From the NCBI RefSeq assembly GCF_036785885.1, contig NC_092323.1, positions 3,636,501 to 3,700,500 of the forward strand: a stretch of DNA of 64,000 nucleotides, written 5' to 3'. This stretch comes from Coffea arabica. Its lineage: Eukaryota; Streptophyta; Magnoliopsida; Gentianales; Rubiaceae. Positions 25,801 to 38,140 of this stretch are shown here, piece after piece. The notes below the pieces were generated by a model. That model was not told where the DNA came from, did no database searches, and saw nothing but the letters and a program-made list of their open reading frames with translations. How positions within the stretch are numbered: the first letter of the stretch is position 1; each line of letters opens with the position of its first letter. Position numbers and translations under genes: made by a program.

Positions 25801-26549
25801 ATTTTACCAATAAAATTAAAATATAATATCCGTTTAACAATAGTTTGAAATATAATAGAATGTATATATCATTCAAGAACCGTCTTTTTTCGGTTGTATG
25901 ATAATTTTTTTTATCATTGTATGAGAATTGTTAACAAAAAAATACAATAGTTAATATAGAATAGCATCAATAGAATTTAATATAATTGTGTTGTAATCAA
26001 ATGAAAAATACGCACCAATTGAATTGTTATTAGCACCCATAGTTAATGAAGTAATCCCTATATAAATATATTTTGGTACATGTAGTAATTGGTAATCTAT
26101 AAAATAAAATAAATTGCTAATCTATAAAATTGCTAAGTTGTCTATAAATAGTATCAATAGAATGTAATACAATTGTATTGTAATCGAACAATTATAATAC
26201 AATTGTATTGTATTGTATCTATAGTTGATTTAGCAAGATAGTGCAGCCAAAAAGTGTGTATGTAAGATGAGTATGACGATATAAGAAACTGTATATTTAC
26301 TATGATCACGCAAAATCATTGGTGATGTGGATGCCTGGCGATCTTGAGGACAGTTAAAATTTTCATTTCTTTGATCTAGAAATAAAATATATATTAAATT
26401 AAAAATCAATAGTTTATGTATTTATTTTATGTGTAAATAGTGATACATTGTATGAGAACTGTTAACCAAAAAAATACAATAATTAATATAGAAATAGCAT
26501 CAATAGAATTTAATAGAATTGCATTGTAATCAAATGAAAACAATTACAG

Positions 26550-26629
26550 AGAAGTAGTTACCTGAACTAAGGAATGCAGTTTTAAATGCTCAAAAGTGCC
26601 TTGACGATTGCACATATGTCAGGGGCTTG
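26550..26629 (+). pseudogene. Exon-like fragment inside the Helitron
   Basis: An AG acceptor (ATTACAG) precedes it and GTGAGT follows. From 26558 it reads 24 sense codons, LPELRNAVLNAQKCLDDCTY then VRGL, with protein-like composition. An in-frame TAG lies just upstream at 26555. It may be a captured gene piece, which Helitrons are known to take up. I do not recognise the source gene. Confidence 0.35.
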
Positions 26630-27581
26630 GTGAGTTTTTTGCTTCTCTTGAATCATTTTCTTTTTTCTAATTGTAATATATTACTTGCAGGTGTTAAGTA
26701 GGACTTGGCTCTAACCTTTCGTTTATGTACTTTAAGCAATGAACTATTTATTCCATGAGTTGAATTGTGCTGTTGCTAGATAGATGAATCACGTAGTTGT
26801 AATTATCATTGTTGATAAAGAAATGAAAGGCTAGAATGCAATTTTGCCAAAAGGATTTCTGACGAAATTAAAAATTAATCCAATTTTAATAATGGGCGTA
26901 TAGTGCCTTAGTTATTAGTAGTATCTGAATTATTTTTCTCCAATTATAAACCATTTTTAATTATTTTTTTTAATTATCAAAAAATATTTTTTTATTTCAT
27001 GCACGATCATTTTTGGAATAAAATTATGAAAATAACTATCGTAACACCTATTTTATGTGATAAATGTGCAATAAAAAATAATTAAAAAATTTCAGTAATA
27101 CAAACAAATAAATTTTTATAATATACAATTTATGTTAGAAATAGTAGAACCCTCAATCATGAACCTATACCATCCGCAATTATATAAGCAAGCAATACCT
27201 TTTTATCTTTGCTTTACAGTGTAACAATAAGCAAACAACCGTTCATAAGATTTTGTAAAAAAATTTCAGAAATAATGGATGATCAAAAAATCAATGCAAT
27301 ATCATTCATGACAAAAAACAAAGCAAAAGCAAAACATACTTAAAAGGCAGAGGGGACTGACTTGGAAAATTAAGCCGGCCGCAAGAAGGTTGATTTCTGC
27401 TGGAGTCTCTGCACATAATATCTTCCACTACTGCTCACAAAAGAAACAAAATCAATACATTTACAAAATCAATAGAGAACCCAAAACAAATAAGAAACTG
27501 AGAGAGAGGGTGAGGGAATTAAGTCGATAAGTTAATTAAGTCGATCAGTGAAAGGAGAATTTGTAGGAGTAATTGTAGGAT

Positions 27582-27836
27582 GAGTTAAGATAGTGGGATA
27601 GTGGGAGTGAGATAGTGAGAATATTGATTGGTGATAAGGTGATAGTGGGATATTGTAAATATTGATTGGTGATAAGGTGAGTTATAACTCACTACTTTTT
27701 ATGTATTAAAATAAATACAAAAATATGAGTTAAGATAGTGTGATAGTGGGAGTGAGATAGTGAGAATATTGATTGGTGATAAGGTGAGTTATAACCCACT
27801 ACTTTTTTATGTATTAAAATAAATACAAAAATCTAG
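27582..27836. repeat. Tandem repeat inside the Helitron, about 145 bp unit
   Basis: Two copies begin GAGTTAAGATAGTG (27582 and 27727) and end with AAAATAAATACAAAAAT. Shorter internal repeats of ATATTGATTGGTGATAAGGTGA lie within the first copy. Internal tandem repeats are common in non-autonomous Helitrons. Confidence 0.75.
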
Positions 27837-30060
27837 AAAAAAGTATGACAAGTTTAGAAGGCATTGGGAGGATTTCTGCTAAAAATCCTATCCTGAATAC
27901 ATATAGATATAGATAGATTTCCAGTCCGAGTCCTGTCTTATATATGGCTTTATCCGTTAAAATAAAAATGAATCACAACCGATTTGGTGGCGTGTTGAGA
28001 TTTCGGCTACATGGCAAAAATAGTGTGAGATGTGCTTTTTCTGCTAAACACACGTGTCACGATATGAGAGATGATTGGTGATCTCACACGATGACCTGTT
28101 AAGAGGCTAAAAGCACAGCCGGTTAAGGAATCATTTTGCAAAAATGTACTAAATGAAAAGACACGTGTTCGTTGATCATACGAGTGAATTGTAAAGGTAG
28201 GCTACTTTAGACTTCACTTTTTCCTAGCTGGGGCTCAAAACTTAACATGATCTGACGTGGCATTATCCAAACTGTTTGATTCCGATTTGATTTCGTTCCC
28301 ACGCGGCAGTTTGGAAATTAGTACCGGTGCAATTACTCAAAAAACTAGTAAAAACATATAAATAAGGAACACTTTTGATTTGTGCTTTTTAGGGATGCGG
28401 GCTAACGATGTGGGCCCTCATCTTACGTGTATTCCTAAAAAGTGGATGAGTTGGATGGTTTTGACGATATCATTTACCCACAATTTGGTCCTTTAGCGGT
28501 TGGCGGTTTTCAAAATGTCCGCTTTCCGTCCATACTACGAAATACTCGGCAAATAATCGGGAGGCAGCTGGTATCTAATCAGCTTAGCAGTTAATTCCAC
28601 TCAAGCCCTCCAAAATGTGTAAATATTGCGATCTAGAACCAACAAATTATCGTTTCAAGTCTTGCGGATCATGGGACCCTTTCCACTTTCACTGATTCAA
28701 CACCGACGTTTGTTTCACTATCGCCCCTCCATTTAGTTTACATATGGCCACAATCTTATGAATAAATGGAAAAATGGCTAAATCTTCTTTTTATAGAATA
28801 AAGAAAAATGTCCCCACGGGAGAGGTTTACATGATCTCACTTCCAAGTCTACATTCGAATCTTCCCATTTTTGACAGACTTGATATAGATTTTTCATATT
28901 TTACAAGACAAAATTGAAATCAATCATTGCATACTTATTTAAAATTATTTATTTTCATATCAGTTATTTTGGACGGATTTAGATTTGAAAGTGCCAAATC
29001 TATATCTTATTCTTAGCATCAAGTGAAATTCCAATACAAGATTATAAGTAGCATATTTTCTTAAGAATTTGCATTAAACTTGAAGCTTATATATGTAATT
29101 AGTTTTGATAAGTTTACGGGATGAGAAGGGTGTGGAAAGAGGCAAGAGAGTTAAAAAAAAAAGTTGTGAAAAAATTAACTTTTATACTATCTCGTAGTGC
29201 ATTGATGACACAAATTGTTTTTTCGTGAAAATTAAACTACAAAAATACTTCTATCAAATTTCTAGGTACTATGCATGCTTCAATTTGTCATTTTACTCTA
29301 TATCTTGATTAAGAAATTTACTCACCTCTATTCACTAGTGTTCTACTAGTTAAATTGCACACGCTCAAAGCATTACATTTTTTGATTTATAAATATGAGG
29401 TCAAGTTGGAAATTGTAAAATCATGTACTATTTTATGTTTTTAGGCCAAATAAACAAACAAAGATTTCAAAATATAGAAATTAAAATTATGTAGAAAAGA
29501 AATGAATTGGCATTTAGCAAATATAATTTGGTTTTAGATCTATTAAAATTTAATATGGCATGTTTTGTGTGTTATATCACATAATTTTTTTGTAATGCAT
29601 GCTTGAACTAGCTAATTTTTTTAGCATTGAAGGGTTGGATTTATATAGCTGGAAGGGGGAATGAGATAGCTAAAAATTGTTTGATGTTTCATATATTAAA
29701 CTATTTTTTTTAAGTTTTTTTTATGTATTATGTATTCCCATAATTGTTGATTTATTTTTTCATAACATTCTTTATCATCGTACTATGTACGAGTTATTAG
29801 ACTAGTATATTCTGAATAGTGGAATAAGCTTTTCCACTTCGTCATTTTAACTTTGGGAAGCCTTCCAGTGTTACTTTTCCAAGACACAAAAAGATGTCAT
29901 TTGTGTACTTTATGTCATAAGGAGTTAAAAATCACAATCTTCAAAAAAAAAAAAAAAAAAGAGAGGCTCAAATACAAGTATATAGTTGGCAAATGATACT
30001 GCCGTAGATCAAAATTTATTTTTCATGATAACTTGTGTTAAAATGATAAAACTATCCCTT

Positions 30061-30196
30061 TGGATTGTGTTTGGATTGCATTTTTTTATATTTTTTGTAA
30101 AAAAATTATTGTAGCGATTTGATATATGTGAGGTAAAAAGGTGATTGAAAAAAGTGTTCACGAAAAACGTATTAATTTTTCTTGTCCAAACAAGGA
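30061..30196. mobile_element. MITE of the recurrent family
   Basis: It starts TTGTGTTTGGATTGCATTTT, has the core TGTAGCGATTTGATATATG and ends near TCCAAACAAGGATTGC. It is closely similar to the element at 3580-3726 but with weaker right-end pairing. Confidence 0.6.
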
Positions 30197-30665
30197 TTGC
30201 ACGTGGAATTGAGAAGGACAAGCTGAATGTTTTATTAAAAATTATATTTTGTAGCATTAACACCAACTTAAAGTAATAATGAACCAAAGTAAAAGGTCCA
30301 AACATGATGAAATAAAAAGATGTACATAAGAGAACTTTTTTCGTTCGAGGAGATAAACAAATCTTCATTCTCTTTAATTGAATTGAATATAAGAAATAAA
30401 GGAACGTTTGTAAGTATGAATAAACTAAAAGGACTTTAATTTCTAACCCATTTTTTCAATAGAACTGTACAATTTCTTAAAATATTATATTTACTTCTAG
30501 TCTCTTCAGTAACCGGTAAATTAGGTGAAATCTTAACAACGTGGTGGCTCCTTAATTTTATACTTTAGCAATCAAGAAAACAGACACTGAGACACTACTG
30601 TAGAACTTTTTTAATTGTTAGGCTGTGTTCGTGAATTGAAGATTTAGGTAGAAAAGGGGAATTGA

Positions 30666-30887
30666 GGCCCTGTTTGGCACTTGAGTTTTTTGCCAAGTTT
30701 GTCTGCTACAAGTTTTTTAAAAGCTTTAGCTACAGTAACCTCAAAAAAACTTCTCAAAGTTTTTAAACTATACATTTCAAAATATTCAAAAATTTACACA
30801 TTTCAAAATTTTTTTTAAAAACTTCTACAGTAAGTTACAGTAAAATTTTAGATAAACACTCAAAAAATTCATTTGTCAAACGGGGCC
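30666..30887. mobile_element. MITE, 222 bp, GGCCC...GGGCC termini
   Basis: The left end GGCCCTGTTTGGCA pairs with the right end TGTCAAACGGGGCC. A TGA triplet flanks both sides (30663-30665, 30888-30890), fitting a 3-bp target duplication of Harbinger type. It contains paired CTACAGTAA-type motifs. It is non-coding. Confidence 0.7.
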
Positions 30888-30954
30888 TGAATATACGCTG
30901 TGAATGGTATATTTCCCCTCAACCGCATGTTCAAAAAATTCAGATACCATATAA

Positions 30955-31115
30955 TTGTGTTTGGATGGTAAGTTATTACACTTTATTTACACACACTGAT
31001 TTGTTTGCATCATCAACACATTTTCTAATCACCTTTTTATCTCACATACATCATATCAAAAAAGTGCTACAGTATTTTTTTCATAAAATTATCTCAAATA
31101 ATTTACGATCCAAAG
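30955..31115. mobile_element. MITE of the recurrent family
   Basis: The left end GTGTTTGGATGGTAAGTTATT pairs with the right end AAATAATTTACGATCCAAAG. The core is CTCACATACATCATATCA followed by AAAAAGTGCTACAGTA. Confidence 0.65.
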
Positions 31116-32230
31116 CTCGTAAGGTGGTGGTGCTGACCCTCTGTCTTTTTTTGTTTTTGGTTGGTTTTGTGGGCTGGGGGGGGGGTGGTGTTGGTTCTAA
31201 TCAGTTTGTGGATTCAATCAGCTAAAAAAAAAATCAGGTTAAATTCGTGGATTAAAGAATTGATACAAAATGTAGTGAAAGTGTTGTAAATTGGACTAGA
31301 ACACTTTTAGCACTGACTTTTCTCTTTTCCTTTTTCTTTTCCCCCACTCACTAGTCTGGCTATTTCAGGTGTCAACACAAAAAGGTCTGAAACCATATGT
31401 GTGGAATGTGGCTGTGAATGAAAGTAAAATATACTAATGATCACCATACACAGCAGGCCGAGACTAAGCTGTTCCAGCTTCCATGTGGACCAAAATAAAA
31501 CAGAACTTATTCCTTCCAGGACCGCTTAAAGGATGCAAGTTGAGGGCATAGGCAACTGAATTAAAAAAAAAAAAAAAATCTATGACATGAATGAAATGAT
31601 GGTGACTCGATTGAGGAATGGAATAGAAGCGTCTGTTAAGCTTTTCTTATACTAGTACAAAACAAAAAAAAAAACCTGATCAAGCTTTTTTTTTTTTTCA
31701 ATTATCACTTTTTATTTATAACTTAATTTAACTAAGGGAAAATCCAACTGGACCTATGTGAGCTAATGAGGACAAAATTACTATCAAAACCCCGCCAAAG
31801 CCTTTATGTGGTAATTGATGGAATCCTACCAAAGCCTTAATGGCTCGGTGGTGGCCACCCGTGCGTTTTTAAGCAGCCACCCTTTTTGCATTGGATGCAA
31901 AACTTATTAAAATTAAAAAAATATATATATATTTAACAAAAAAAAAGAAGAAGAAGAGAGAAATCGTTCAGCAATTCCATTCCACTTTTAAGCCAACTTG
32001 CGTTTCCATCCACAAGAAAATGAAACCCCTTCCAGAAGGAGAAGGGATAGAAAAATAAAGAAATGGTTTTGCAAGACTTGAGTGTGGAAAAAGATTGGCG
32101 ACTTTTTGAAAAGTGAGGATAAAGGATGTGTAAAGCAGAGTTGGAGGAGAGAGAGAGAGAGAGGCTGCCGAGGAATTGGGGAAAAATACGTGCTGACTCA
32201 GATTTAAAGCCCTCCCCACCCCCACCTTTC

Positions 32231-32237
32231 TATAAAG
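32231..32237 (+). promoter_or_regulatory. Possible TATA box of the CDF gene
   Basis: TATAAAG lies about 440 bases upstream of the start codon. It would give a 5' leader of about 400 bases, long but not unusual for this family. This is inference from the sequence only. Confidence 0.35.
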
Positions 32238-32317
32238 AATCAAATCAAAAGCAAGAAAGAGAAAGAGAAGATCTCAAAGCCACATAAAACTTGTGGTTGA
32301 GGTTTGCTTTTTCTTGC

Positions 32318-32326
32318 TGACGTGGC
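32318..32326 (+). promoter_or_regulatory. ACGT-core bZIP-type motif upstream of CDF
   Basis: TGACGTGGC is a hybrid C-box/G-box sequence of the kind bound by plant bZIP factors. It sits about 350 bases before the CDF start codon, possibly within the leader if the TATA box at 32231 is used. Confidence 0.35.
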
Positions 32327-32671
32327 TTGCCCACCTGGGTTTAACCCAGCTTGCACGGAGTATCCCCCTCCTCAATTCCAATCTAATCGACTCGAGCCCA
32401 ATTGCCTTTTGCCCCCCAGAGCCTGAGCAGAGCAGACCCCCAATGGTTGCGTTGGTTAGTGCGTGAGTGTGTGTTGTGGGTGCTGCATCAGATCTCTCCC
32501 TCAGGGACAGGGAGTGAGTAAGAGTGGATGTGGGACGACCCATTCCCATTATCATTTATCAACGGATTTAGCTTTGCTCCGTAACTCCTGTCTCTGCCTG
32601 TTGGTACTAGCAGTTGTTGTATTGCTATTATATTATTGGTATTATTATTAGTATTATCCAAAACCCCACAA

Positions 32672-35608
32672 ATGTCGGAAGCAAAGGACCCAGCGATAAA
32701 GCTGTTTGGGAAGACGATACAGCTGCCGGAGGCTCCGGCTGCTGCGGCGGCTTCCGAATGCGGAGGAGATGCTTCAGCTCTATCTAATGATATTTCCGCT
32801 GATGATACTTTAGTTCAAGATCGTCCTTCTTCACCGGATTCTTTACCTGAAGACAGCAACCTGGATAGAAGTGGAGCGGAGGAAGAATCCGACAAGGTTC
32901 CTACTTGAATACTTCTTTATTTCGTAAATGACCCATTACTTGAATTTGTGAAAGGAATGATGGGTTCCATCTTCGTTTTCAGATGTTTTGGGTACGCAGT
33001 ATACAGTTGACTTTCCGCGACCTTCTTTTATCTTTTATTCAGCTTCTGATTTGGGGTTTTTGGATAATATGATTCAATTTGAGTATTTTATTAACTTTTC
33101 CGGTAAGTGGGTATATTTTGGATTGGGGAAACTCGTCACTTTGATACCATCTTCTTCACGTTTCTAGTGGTTTTGCGGATTGAATTGACGTGTTTATCTC
33201 TATGAGCTGGTATACGTGCTCAAATTCAAGTGAATTTATTCTTTAGTCCTGAATGAAGGTTTGCTGGAATGAAAACTTTTTCAACCTTTAGAAGCAGTCT
33301 TTTTCAAGTTTTGTAGTTGCCTGCTGATGATGCTGCCAAAAATGGTTTCCTTGTGGAGTTTTGTCCCTGGACGGACGAGACTAGCTTGCCCTTGGTATTT
33401 TGGGGTTGACAGTTTATCTGCTCATCCAGTCCATAGAATTTAAGTGACGGTACTCTAAAGGACCGTTAGATTCTTCTCCTGTTTCTGTTAATTAATCTAA
33501 TAATAGGAGCCTGAACCCTAGAGACTGGATCCATCAAGGATGCTTTCATGCTTTTATTTGTTCCTTCAAATTTCAATTCCGGGGCAAAGTTTCTGTTTAC
33601 TATTATGTTGGAGCCCTTTATGCAACAAAATTAAGTAGGATAGGTTGGTGTATGAGTTTAAGGTACACTCGTCTCACTTATATGTTGTGTGTTTAATGTG
33701 ATCTTTACAAATGATGAGAGCTAATAATCCAGTTTAGTAGACACTTCTGGGTACCATGTGGTATTTTCAGAATTTGTGAAGAACTTTGTAATCCAGCATA
33801 TTCTATGCTTTATGTCTGCTGGATTTACTTCTTTAATTGTACCTACCACTACTTCCCAGCTGATTTAATTTTTTGTATGTTGTAATGTCTGCCATTGTTG
33901 TGTCATCTCACCAAAAATGCTTTAATTTGTGGATGCTCTATTTTTTAATGAATAAGCTAAAGTTGTTCCATCGAGGAATTTCGTGTAATTTGTCAAATGC
34001 TGGCAACATTATGGAGACGTTTAAGATTAGGTCCTTCAGTGCATAACAATCAGTTGTTAAAAAGATGTGTTTGAGATATTTTAGATGCAGAGTTCATATA
34101 TATACTTTTATATTTAGCCACAATTATTTTGTGTAGTTACTCCTATGCTTCAGATTTGCTTAATTTTGTGAAGTGTATCACTTTTTACTTACCAGTGTTT
34201 TACTAATCGTGTTTCATAAGCAGTGGCAATAACAAGTTGTTTTTTATGCCGCTTATGTTGTCTTCATACTTAAGTAGATCTTTTTTAGATGCAGGACTTT
34301 TCAGGGGAAAAAGGAAATGATAGTAAAACAGAGGATGGAGCCCAATCCATGATGCCTGAAGAGTTAATAGATCCAACTTTGAGTTCACTCACAAAGGAGA
34401 GTTCAAAAGCACCATCAGTAGATAGTGAAGCTGCACCTGCAAAGGCTTCAAAAGCTGAAGATGAGCAGAATGAAACAAGTAACTCACAGGATAAGACGCT
34501 GAAGAAGCCAGACAAGATACTTCCTTGTCCTCGCTGTAATAGTATGGATACAAAGTTCTGTTATTATAACAATTACAACGTGAACCAGCCCCGACACTTC
34601 TGTAAGAATTGCCAGAGGTACTGGACTGCTGGCGGGACCATGAGAAATGTTCCTGTTGGTGCTGGTCGACGCAAGAACAAAAATTCAGTCTCACAATACA
34701 GACACATATCAGTGTCAGAAACTCTTCATAATTCCCAACCAGATCTTCCAAATGGAATACACCACCCTACGCTGAAGCCCAATGGTACCGTACTCACCTT
34801 TGGTTCAGATGCACCTTTGTGCGAGTCAATGGCTTCGGTTTTGAATATTGCTGAGAAAACGATGCAGAATTGTACCCGGAATGGCTTCCATAGACCAGAG
34901 GAGTTGAGAATACCAGTTCCTTATGGAACTGGAGGGAATGGAGATGAACACTTGAGTGGATCTTCTGTCACTACATTAAGTTCAAAGGATGAGGCTAGTA
35001 AAGATAGTTTGCCAGACAAGCAGATGCCTAATTGTCAGAGCATTTCTCCTCAGGTACCTTGCTTTCCAGGGGCTCCTTGGCCTCCTTACCCATGGAATTG
35101 CATTCCATGGGGCTCTTCAGTACCACCAGCTGCTTTTTGCCCTCCTGGGTTTCCTATGCAATTCTATCCTGCTGCTCCTTATTGGGGTTGTACTGTTCCG
35201 GGTACTTGGACTGTCCCTTGGCTTAGCCCACCACCTACATCCCAAAACCTCAATTCCCGGACTTCTGGTCCTAATTCCCCAACTTTGGGGAAGCACTCGA
35301 GGGATGATAGCATAATGAAACCTGTCGACAGCAAGAAAGAAGAGCCACAGAAAGAGAGTAATCCTGAAAAATGCTTGTGGGTTCCAAAAACTTTGCGCAT
35401 TGATGACCCAGGAGAAGCTGCAAGGAGTTCTATATGGGCAACCTTGGGAATAAAAATTGATAAAGTTGATTCAGTTGGTGGAGCTGGTCTCTTCAAGGCC
35501 TTCCAACCGAAGGGGGATGAAAAGACACGTGTTTCAGAAACCTCTACTGTGTTGCAAGCCAATCCAGCAGCCTTATCCAGGTCCTTAAGTTTCCACGAGA
35601 TGTTGTAA
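32672..35608 (+). CDS. Cycling DOF factor (CDF) transcription factor
   Basis: Two exons (32672-32896 and 34295-35608) join in phase 0 to about 512 residues, with a 1.4-kb intron. The N-terminus has the CDF signature IKLFGKTI. The Dof zinc finger (C-x2-C-x21-C-x2-C, about C153-C181) reads [20 protein letters not shown] and continues into RRKNK. The C-terminal CDF motifs are all present: [28 protein letters not shown] and [14 protein letters not shown]. In Arabidopsis these regions bind FKF1 and GIGANTEA, and CDFs repress CONSTANS and FT until degraded in the afternoon. DNA target (AAAG core) and flowering or stress roles here are inferred from family. A second acceptor 6 bases upstream (34288) would add Met-Gln in frame. 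Confidence 0.95.
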
Positions 35609-37239
35609 ACCAATAGGCAGCAAACTTAACAAACATCTCGATACTGTGGCAACAGAAGACAGGATCTATTGGTTTATGCTAGTTTTACCACACATGTTGT
35701 TGCCCCTGACCAGATCTTGATGCAAGAGATCAGAAGCATACTTGATGATTAGAGTGTAGGAAGTTGCACTGTTTTGGATGTTGTATCAATTAGGTGGTTT
35801 TGTATCTAAGATGGCATGTTGAGTTCTTAGTCCATGTACATACTAATATATGACTTAGCGAGACAATCAGAGTGAGCTTGTGTATGTGCACTAATTTTGA
35901 AATAAAATCAAGCGTTTTTCTCTTGGCATTTTCTTTTAGAAATTGATATTGCGAATGCTGCTCCTCTATTGTTGAGGAGCTACCATCTTCTGGTCTTGAA
36001 TATGCGCGGGTACTTTTTTCTTTTTCTATGAGCCATTTGTGCCTTTGGTGCTGAGTTATAAGATCTGTATAGTTTATCCTAGCATCCCAAGCAGTAGATT
36101 TCATAGGTTGGCCGGAGAAGTGTTGCTGTATCAGCTGATTTTAACAACGGTGCAACAATAGGGACCGGATACCGTTTTGACATTTTGGAATGATCCTAGA
36201 TTATGTATAAAACTGAAAGAAGCTCCAAGAAAGGTTTATTGCCAGTTATCTTGGTTAGCCTAACTTGGTGCTTCCCACTGTGTTATGGAGACATGATCTT
36301 AGTAGCTGCACACCCTGTTGATAAGGTACAATACAAGCATAAGCTCTTCTTTATTTTGTTTTACTTGGGGGGCCGGGGAGGGGAGGGTTAATCATCTGGA
36401 TGGTACGGTAGAACCTCTCACTCCTCTTGTGACGGAGTTAGAAGTTGTAGCCGCGATTTACCCGTCAGAAGATAAGACGGGGGACGGCCGGAGTCCCTGT
36501 AGAGATTGTCAAAACAAATTGGCAAGTTGAAGATACACGCGAGAGAGAAAGTTGAAGTTCACAAAATACATCTTGGAAGGGATCAGACACTATACTGTTG
36601 GAACGTAAAGGATTTACGTTAATCGTAGTACTTGCAACTGGCCGGCCCGTTCATTCATTGGCTACTACTACTACTTCTAGTGCCGCACGGTGCGTTTGCT
36701 CGTGGGACATTAAGCAGTCCGTGACACTTGGAATCGATGCGATCTTGCTAAAGTCAACGCTTACATTAATGATATTTGATCGTTCATCATCGGATGATGG
36801 CTGATTTACAGATTCTACTCCTACTGTCTTGGGAGTCTCTAATTAATATTGCACTTGGATTAGTTGGAAACAATAATATAATTCAGACTCAACTCAGATC
36901 TGCGAGCGTACCTCTGCATCCACCAATACAAGAATTTAATGTGTGTTGACTAGAGTTGTTCATGTGATGTGCCACCCACCCGAACGTGCAATTGTATTTA
37001 ATCAGCATCACAGGTGTGTTATTACAATTTATTTGCTTAAATTAGCTTATAAGCCACCGACCCCCCTTTTTTTTTTTTTCCCTCTTTTGATTCTTCACTT
37101 CTCCGTACTCTTTTATCCTGCTTCGTTTGCTGTACAGGTCATTGAACCCGTTCCCAAATACGAAGCACAGCTCCTCCGGATCCGTCTTCTTTTCCCCTTT
37201 TCTTTTCTGATAAACTTTTTTGATATACTTATTTTTTTT

Positions 37240-37953
37240 GGAAAATGATCGGTTTCATCCTTCACATTTCACAAAAATATTCTTTTCATCCCTCACTTTT
37301 AAAATGAAGCAATTTCATCCTTGACATTTAAAAACTGAAATTATTACATCCCTGAACCCAAATTTCAATTTGAATCAAACCACCAATCAACCTGATTACA
37401 AATTTTGGAGGTGTAATTGGTAGATCACTTGGTTAACTCAACTTGATATTTATGTGAAATTTAATGAACCTAAAAATAAAAAATAAAAAATTATAACATT
37501 AAAAAGAAAGATTAATCTTTTCTACATTATCATTGTATACACTGACAGTTTTATGTACTGCCATATCATTTTAATTTTAATTTAAACGCCAAATTTTATA
37601 TTTATGATACACATGTAGATTCGCAAGCGGATATACTAACGGTGCATGAAAAGATTTATAAAAAAAAAAACTCTACTATTTCAAGACAAAGAATGGCCTT
37701 TTATGTTATAATTTTTATTTTTTTGGTTTAATAAATGTCATGTGAATATGATGAAGTTGACCGAATGATCTATCAATTCTATTTTCAAAATTTATTACTA
37801 GGTTATTGGATGGTTTGATTCATATTGAAAATTAGGTTCAAGAATGTAATAGATTTAATTTTTAAATGTCAGGGACGAATTTGCTTCATTTTAAAAGTGA
37901 GGGACGAAAAGAATATTTTTGCGAAACGTGAGGGATGAAATAGGTCATTTTCC
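37240..37953. mobile_element. Long-TIR foldback element, 714 bp (Mutator-like MITE)
   Basis: About 150 bases at each end are inverted copies. The left end runs GGAAAATGATCGGTTTCATC and later ATATTCTTTTCATCCCTCAC; the right end read in reverse has GGAAAATGACCTATTTCATC and ATATTCTTTTCGTCCCTCAC. TATTTTTTT lies beside both ends (37230-37238, 37955-37963), fitting a 9-bp target duplication with one odd base at each edge. It has no coding capacity. Confidence 0.75.
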
Positions 37954-38004
37954 CTATTTTTTTCGACAGTTTTTTTGATGTACTTATATACAACATCGTT
38001 TGGG

Positions 38005-38140
38005 TAATAGCTCGGGTTAGCTCAATGATCAAGGAAGTTCTCCCCACTATCGGATTTGAATTCTGGCTCTGATGATTGGAGATGGAAAGGGTGTAAAAAA
38101 GGAATGGAAAGTATATATATTAAAAAAAATGGAAAAAAAA
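38005..38140 (+). mobile_element. tRNA-derived SINE-like fragment
   Basis: GGGTTAGCTCAATGATCAAG resembles a pol III A box, and ATCGGATTTGAATTCTGG about 30 bases on resembles a B box. The downstream part becomes A-rich. It is too diverged to fold as a functional tRNA. Confidence 0.45.

Larger units (their letters stand above)
25721..27917 (-). mobile_element. Non-autonomous Helitron, about 2.2 kb
   Basis: On the minus strand it begins TCTATCTATATCTATATG at 27917 and ends at 25721 with a hairpin (CCGT...ACGG), a 9-base spacer and CTAG. The flanking host bases are A on the left and T on the right in + orientation, fitting insertion between A and T with no target duplication. The first 372 bp match the truncated copies at 22.0-22.9 kb. 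Inside are a repeated block of about 100 bp (about 25913-26005 and 26437-26540), an exon-like insert (26550-26629) and a tandem repeat (27582-27836). There is no Rep/helicase coding region, so movement would need an enzyme from elsewhere. The 5' end call is less certain than the 3' end. Confidence 0.7.
21108..32671. other. 11.5-kb gene-free, transposon-rich block
   Basis: No intact protein gene was recognised. Contents in order: promoter and leader of the L34e-like gene; a 462-bp tandem array (21956-22972); undescribed sequence with poly-T at 23767-23787 and a (GA)n run at 24627-24645; a non-autonomous Helitron (25721-27917); MITEs at about 30.06, 30.67 and 30.95 kb; then the CDF promoter and leader. 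Frames at 23602-23856 and 24886-25208 lack family signatures or clean splice contexts. AT-rich DNA at 23.88-24.25 kb looks repetitive but I cannot name it. Confidence 0.6.

Noticed and set aside
32463-32651. Possible upstream open frame in the CDF leader
   Set aside because: The frame opens with GTG, not ATG, and reads through low-complexity leader sequence.
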